Positions 57,975-64,000 of a stretch of DNA of 64,000 nt are shown one piece after another. The position numbers were made by a program, and so were the translations under genes. Location of the stretch: positions 1 through 64,000 of the forward strand of contig JASANE010012050.1 of the NCBI GenBank assembly GCA_030248225.1, written 5' to 3'. Every line of letters begins with the position of its first letter. Position 1 is the first letter of the stretch. The notes beneath the pieces are model-generated. The model did not search any database and was not told the origin of the DNA. It worked only from the letters and a program-made list of their open reading frames with translations. The stretch comes from Trileptium ribeirensis. Lineage: Eukaryota; Nematoda; Enoplea; Enoplida; Thoracostomopsidae.

Positions 57975-58150
57975 ATAGGCTGTCGGCAGAAGGAGGGTAG
58001 GTATACTCAGGGGGTAGACTTCCCTCCTCGCCGCCGACAATTTTGCCAATTTTACCTAATTTTTTCCGATATTACCCCAATTTTTGCTGATTTTTTTGAA
58101 AATTTTCACAGCGCTTAGGGGCCTAAATATTCCTTGGAGGCCGACACTTA
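57975..58150. repeat. Dispersed GCCAATTTT-type repeat
   Basis: Box GGCTGTCGGCAGAAGGAGGG, then CCTCCTCGCCGCCGACAA, followed by TTTTGCCAATTTTACC and CCCCAATTTTTGCTGA words and GCGCTTAGGGGCC. Matches the family at 4127-4420 in opposite orientation. Confidence 0.5.
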
Positions 58151-58611
58151 GAGAAAACTCCTAACCTCATCGACACATATCACTTAATGCGTGACTGCTT
58201 AAATATTTTAAATTTCAAATAATATTCTCAATATTTAGCATTGATTATTAAGTTTTATTACACGCTCTTTTTGGTAACCTGTTGTAAATCTAAGACAATC
58301 AATACCGTAAAACATAATAGAGAATTTTTGGACACAAATTTTGAACAAAAATTTTATTGAGACCAAAGCTACGAGTCTTTTAGAGCAAATTACTTTGAAT
58401 ATTGTAGTCGTCACAGTGACATATAATTACCGTTGCAATGTTTCAAGTATTTGAAGTTTGTTTTCGTCTCCATTTGCGTCCCCCATTATCACGCATTCAC
58501 GCCATAAATTTTATTCTTCTAGAGACTGTGTTTTAGAGTAGATTTCATCAATCAAAAGGTTTTTGATCAAATACTGCATTAAAAGCATAACTCAGAATTT
58601 TGTTATATTCC
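58151..58611. other. AT-rich sequence, nothing recognised
   Basis: No repeat or exon identified. Confidence 0.4.
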
Positions 58612-58807
58612 CATTGGCGGATGCAGAAATTTTTGACAAAAGGGAAGGACGTTGGTGTGGGGGTTCGGACCGCAATCCATCCTTGATCAACAGATGTTTC
58701 TGGCATTTTGTCATACTTTGATATTTTTTACAAATTTTTGGTCACCCGACTTAAGCCTGACAGCAAGCAAGAGCCCCCACTGTCCTCTCCGCCCTCCTGG
58801 ATTCGCT
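58612..58807. mobile_element. Short MITE with GGCGGATCCAG-type ends
   Basis: The left end CATTGGCGGATGCAG faces CTGGATTCGCTAG on the right (reverse complement CTAGCGAATCCAG). Such GGCGGATCCAG ends are common in hAT-like elements. About 196 bp with a C-rich right side (GAGCCCCCACTGTCC). No clear target duplication. Confidence 0.45.
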
Positions 58808-61800
58808 AGTTTATGGGACTGTACATCGGGGTAACGCATGTTTTTGTTTCTAAAACCTTTCAGTGTTCTAGGAAATTCGCAGTCTGATACTAGGTTTAGC
58901 GCTTAGAACTCCCAATACCTAGGTATTCCAGCCAGTTTTATTGGAATAATATTTGAACACTTTTAGGTATAGTATCGTGTGGACTAAATACGTTTTAAGC
59001 GTAGCTAAAATAAAGATGCAACGTTTAACCAAAGTAAACTTAAACTTTCCGTTCTTCCGCAAAAGGCATTTTCACTTTTCAGAAACCAAAAGTTAATCTA
59101 ATAAAATTTGACGATTTTAACCACTTTCATTAACTCATTTAATTAACATTTAACTACTTTCATTGAACCACCTTCATAACAGAACTCGGGTTGTGTGTTT
59201 CTAATATTCATATGAGCGTTGGACCGTTTATGTGCTCCCCCGTATAACTTTGCATGAAGGTGACCTTGAGTTCATTGTTAACAACATTTTCATGATTGAT
59301 GCAGTGCTGCCAATTCACAACAACGCATATGTCAAAGCTCAGTATTACCTGAGTTTGTCGTATCATTTGGCGAGCAGTTTGCAAATAAGTTGCTATTCAC
59401 TGGCAATTGCGAGGTTTCTTGGGGAAAAGAGAAAACCTCCTAATCAGAACAGTGGTTTGCATTCACTATGCACAATCAACAAATCCAACCTAGACGGCAT
59501 TCGTCGACTTGAATTAGTCAAACTATTCTACTACGTCAAACGTCAAACGCAAATTAATTCCTGTAATAAACTTTTATTTATCAAGATTCATTTTGTAATA
59601 TGAATAGGTTATTCGCCCAATATAAACTGAATTTGTTCTTTTATGATATGTGTGATGAATTAAACGTTTTACTTCGCATTATAATAGCGTTAAGTCTGCA
59701 TACTAATTTGTTCAATAAAATCACTGATTTATAGTTGATGCTTTAAACAGATCATATGGTATTTTTATAATGTAATTCGCATTCTTGTCTTAAGTCTCAT
59801 GTGGTTGTAGCAAGGTTCGACCAACCCCGTGATTAGAATATTAATAATAAAATCACCGTTAGCTTAATTTGTATGGATAAGATTTAAAATCATAGAACAG
59901 TATGGTTATATATAAAGCTAAATTTATCGATCGTTGTAGTTTTTTTATAATTCATGTGTTTCGTCCTCTGTTGTAGGTTTCTCGAAATTATTTTGTTTTG
60001 AAGCTCTTGCAACCAGACTGTATGTTATTACTATAAAACTATTAGTTTGCAGTCGAACAGATAAGCAGCCAATTATTTAATAATTGGAATAGCAGTTCTA
60101 ATATGATCGAAAGCGAACAATTATACTGCGAAGTTTGGTGATAAGTTGAGATTCAAGCTTATTATGTACCGAATTGATAATTGTCGGCTTTCAATAGTAG
60201 TCTGATTTTGTATAAGTAATTTTCATTAGAGGAAAACGAAGAAACAAATTTATGTAACTTTTGTATTTTGTCCGTAATTGCTAGTTCCCAGTAATTGTAC
60301 ATTGTGTATGACATTGCTTCGATTTCGAAATATTTAAAACTATTTTGCATTAATGCTATCTATTTGAATTAGACTCTTGCGAATATTTTCCGTGTCAGTC
60401 GAATGTCGGAAACTGGTACTTCCATAATCGTAGAAAAATGCTATCTTCATAATATCCCAGCTGAGATCTGAGAGAACAATCTTGTACTTGACAAAAACTG
60501 AATTTGGGCTGAAATTCTCTGCTTGAATCTTGGTTATTTTTCCCTTTGATAAGATTTGTCACACTACTCTATCATTTTTTATCTCATACATATGAAAAAA
60601 CTTAAACTGCACCAAAAAAGCGCCGAGTAGCCATAGAAATCTCTAAGTAGTTTGCGATATTCGAGGATTAAACTCGTTGCAAAAACAACAGCGCCTCCGC
60701 TATTTACCATGAAAAACAGTTAGAAAATGCTTGCACCACCCTAAAAATTAACTAAAATAAGATTAACATGTCAGTATCCAATGTGCTCTATTTATGATGC
60801 CTTACCTCAAATTGGCTGGTGCTTCGGCGACGTTGCGTAACCATAAACAAATTTCGTTCTTTACATGCAGCTCCTTATGTAAAAATTCCAATAATTTAAA
60901 TTACATTGCCAACGGCCAGCTGACAATAAAATAAATACTGCGCCACGCAAAATTATTGGTAAATAATTATTGATACACTGCAACCAAATCATCTTGAAAT
61001 GAATTTAAACCACAACTGAAACTCTGGATGAGTGGGAAGAGTTGGCTGGAAATAATACCGAAAATGTTTGCAGAAAAGAAAGAAAAGAAGCAAAGACACT
61101 TCTAAGAGGGACTGGTGGACTGCACAAAGGCAAACGACATTTGAACTGTTAAACTATAATACTTTTGTTTATACTTTTCAAGGCTTAATGTGAAGTTGTT
61201 CGCAAGAAACTATTGTTTTGCGCTTTACTAACAAACCTAGGGGGCCTGTGTAAGATAGATTTGCCCTAATCTTTAATTGGCAATAAGCTTTCGCAACGCG
61301 AAATTTTGTTTTGAAGCTTACCTGCAGTTCGGTACCGCAGGGTCCTTTGAAGATAAAAACAAGGCTTCTGGCCGGAAAATGTCACGACTAAAAGTGTCAC
61401 CCATGCCAGACAGCATTTAAAATTTTAGGATTACCATATCCAAAAAAGCTTATTTTACAGGCTCTATACAGCCCTTTCCTGACACGACGTATCATGTAGT
61501 CGAAAAGAATGTGATAGCCAGACGGATGTTACAATAATATTTTAACATAGTATACTTATACAAGAAGAATTTGCTTTGTGTTGTCTTCATAGTTCACTCA
61601 GTGTGATCAAACAAGGGAATATATTATCTGATATTAGATAGCTGAACAATGTGATTCCTTGAATTGATATCCCACGACTACGCCTTAAAATCTAATTATT
61701 GTGTAGATTCGTATTGCCATTTCATAATTTGTGATTCCAATTAAATAGTTTAACGAAGGTATTTATTGCGCTAGATTCGGGTTTTCACGTCTGTTCGATA

Positions 61801-62941
61801 AACTTGTCTGAAAGATATCAATTATAGTTGATTTGATTATTCAGTTACAGGGATAACTGTAGAGTCGTATGCATGACGTTGACTTAACCCCGGAGATTTT
61901 GGGTCATTGTTAACTATAAACATTGCGTAACAAACTGCATTGTTGGAAAGTGATTGGTCTGGCGCGCTAGAAATATATGACAAGATAGCCCATAGATGGA
62001 TATTAATAACATATAATTAGATGATAATTACTTGGTCCCTGCGAATATTTAATTCACGATTATGCTGCTCTTTTCGGTCTTTTTATTTAAAAAAACTGAT
62101 GTATAACTATGCGATCACGCAGGACACCAAAACAGTTGTCTAAGGTGGGGCTTTTTGAAGTATTCTGAATACTTTTACTTGCAAAACATGGTCAGTATAT
62201 TTATATATTCCATGACAAAATATAAGTCGTTTATGTATGTAAACATTTTATCTGTCTGTTATAATCATCTTATGTGATAGATGAAGTGTCGAAAAAAATT
62301 TCTATTAAGCACGTGTAAAATCTCATTTGATTTTCAATTTTCAGAAACTGTATTCTGGCTCTCCAGTTTTTATGCCCAGAATTCGAAGAACCATCTTCCA
62401 TTGAAGACTACGATCTTCTATTATATATAGCTCATCTCGGGGGCGTCTGGTAAAAAACAGAGTCCCTCTCATCATAGTATAATCTTTTTGATACACAAAG
62501 ACTGTACTTCGTGACAGAATTTTGTCACACTATTTGTTTTCCGGTATAAGAGAAAGTTTAAAAATACATCAAAAGTGACATTTTGGACATTTTAACCACG
62601 AGACTTTGTTAGGAGGATGTCACCGATGGGTTTATAGGATAATTTAGTAAGTTAAAGTATTAATTTTGTATTTTAAGTTTTTTTATGCAAGCGATTTCGT
62701 CCCTTTAGGCTAAATCTTTATATATCTATAGGTTTCCGAAGTTGTCTATATACAAGTTGCCTATAATCGTGTAAGTTGTATGCGTCTGTAATATATCATC
62801 CTCAAGCAACGTCCAAAGTAATGTAAAATGACTCTAAAATATATAAATCTTAATTTTCCTTGAAACTTAAGACTATTAAATTTTATTGGTTTAACAGTTT
62901 TTAAAGTGATATAATGCATCATTTACCTTAAGATGTGTGCA
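58808..62941. other. AT-rich flank with unrecognised frames
   Basis: The longest plus frame, 59232-59603 (123 codons; contains LVKLFYYVKRQTQINSC), shows no domain I know. On the minus strand 60806-60873 has a good donor (GAG|GTAAGG) after NEICLWLRNVAEAPANL, which might be a short exon; there is no family match. Otherwise plain AT-rich DNA. Confidence 0.3.
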
Positions 62942-63015
62942 GCAGGGCCGGATTTTGTCACAGCCAGCCGCGGGTCTATGGCCATTGTTGGCTAGCCGCG
63001 GTCAGCCAGCTGTGT
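62942..63015. mobile_element. hAT-like terminus, partner not found
   Basis: CAGGGCCGGATTTTGTCA is typical of one hAT terminal repeat class. It is followed by a GC-rich pair GCCAGCCGCGG and CCGCGGTCAGCCAGC that partly folds. No matching right end was seen within a kilobase. Confidence 0.3.
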
Positions 63016-63439
63016 ATTAGTGATTTTGGATCATTTGAAAGCTTTCGTGAGGAACATAAAAGATGTACAAGTTTTCTCTGTTATTGAATACGTGCGAAAA
63101 ATATTTCACTATCGGTATAAAGAGACCTAACCTCTTAATGCGAACGTTAGCGTAGCGTTAGGATAGAATGACCAATTCTGGCAGCAATTTAATTTTTATG
63201 AAGAAATTGCGTTTTTGTTTTGAAGTACCTTGAAATTAATTACCACATTGCCTTTAATGCAATGCTAGGAAATGATTGCATATCAAGGATTTTGATTTAA
63301 ATTTAGAAGCTCAATTTTAAAAAATCAGGACAGTCAAGAGTTATCTGGCCCCTTGTGAGTTAGAAATTAAGACAAATACGGGCGCAATTGCACGGCGAAC
63401 GAATTCTACATCAATTATGTACCGATTTGTACATTATGA

Positions 63440-64000
63440 ATGATAATCTCTACATACGTTCTTAGACATTGTCCTCAATAAATGCATGATACATTGTATA
63501 TAAACTGTATGAATTGTATCATAGAATACGTGTGATTATTTACATAGCCTTTGTATGAATTTATCCACAAGAATTGTATGATTTGCTACACAAAACTTTG
63601 TATGAAATTACAAACAGCATATGTATTATAAATGTTGAGCGATTTGCGTGAAATTGTATACAATAAATGCATGATTATTTGTACATAATTTGAACGAAAT
63701 TGCATTTAATTAATCAACTAATAAATCTATATTTTATCTGACAAATTTTATTTGAAGCTGTATCAAGTAATTATATCATAAAATTGAAAATTAATACAAA
63801 AATTCGCATAATGTAAAAATCTTTATATATTATATGTATTTTGTTTCATACAAATGTTTATTAAAATTCATACATTGCGGATATTATATTTAATATAAAA
63901 ATCTATATGCAAATTCATACATTTGAAATATGGAATTTCATATAAATAAGTAAAAAATTTTATACAATTTATATAATACATTTAATACAAATATATATTC
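63440..64000. repeat. Diverged AT-rich tandem repeat at right edge
   Basis: Words such as TTTGTATGAAATTAC, TTGTATGAATTGTAT, AATGCATGATTATTTGTACA and AAATGCATGATACATTG recur at irregular spacing of about 30-50 bases and fade into TTTATATA-rich sequence. It looks like an old minisatellite that continues past the window. Confidence 0.5.

Noticed and set aside
59232..59603. Plus-strand 123-codon protein gene
   Set aside because: No recognisable domain, signal peptide or splice context; length is not exceptional for chance in 64 kb.
63440..64000. CRISPR-like array at the right edge
   Set aside because: Units are AT-rich, irregular in spacing and degenerate, in a eukaryotic context; it is an old tandem repeat.

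Overview
The window looks like invertebrate animal nuclear DNA: AT-rich, no open frame longer than about 160 codons, GT-AG introns, short exons separated by 0.9-7 kb, and many DNA-transposon remnants. I cannot name the species. The ploidy, phylum and the neighbours of the gene cannot be read from the sequence alone.

The main content is one split gene on the minus strand. I assembled 14 coding exons between 42406 and 4915 whose 13 junctions all keep frame (1,691 coding bases, 563 codons plus 2 bases). Read 5' to 3' they encode, in order, the back half of a PH domain, a linker, a second PH domain, a MyTH4 domain, and the F1 lobe and part of the F2 lobe of a FERM domain. That domain order and many sequence blocks identify a PLEKHH/MAX-1 family protein (PH-PH-MyTH4-FERM). 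The 5' part (coiled-coil region and first strands of PH1) and the 3' part (rest of F2, F3 and stop) were not found with confidence. The 3' end probably runs off the left edge or into badly diverged exons; a weak candidate lies at 2033-2111.

The rest is intron and flanking DNA filled with repeats. Clear items are: a frameshifted Merlin/IS1595-type DDE transposase (20034-20676) followed by a perfect 86-bp inverted repeat (20705-21127); a 1.69-kb hAT-like element with an exact 8-bp target duplication (52676-54362); a nested pair of elements with GGGTACCCG and GGGAAACGGG subterminal arrays (29940-31208); foldback or MITE-like elements (18304-18630, 33118-33242, 41231-41802 and others); a roughly 33-bp minisatellite with a dimeric higher-order pattern (39549-39903); several two-copy tandem duplications; and GC-richer islands (33694-39.5 kb, 45.95-48.25 kb, 9.56-11.83 kb). 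The first two islands share a head segment of about 460 bp in opposite orientation.

Layout from left to right: 0-5 kb, 3' flank or last intron with dispersed repeats and the F2 exon; 5-15.3 kb, FERM exons with two repeat-rich introns; 15.3-24.5 kb, MyTH4 exons with the Merlin remnant; 24.5-33.1 kb, PH2 exons with the nested element and a tandem duplication; 33.7-42.4 kb, the GC-rich island, minisatellite and PH1 exons; 42.4-64 kb, no exon I can assign firmly, only repeats and unrecognised frames. I see no CRISPR array, operon, rRNA gene or new enzymatic system.
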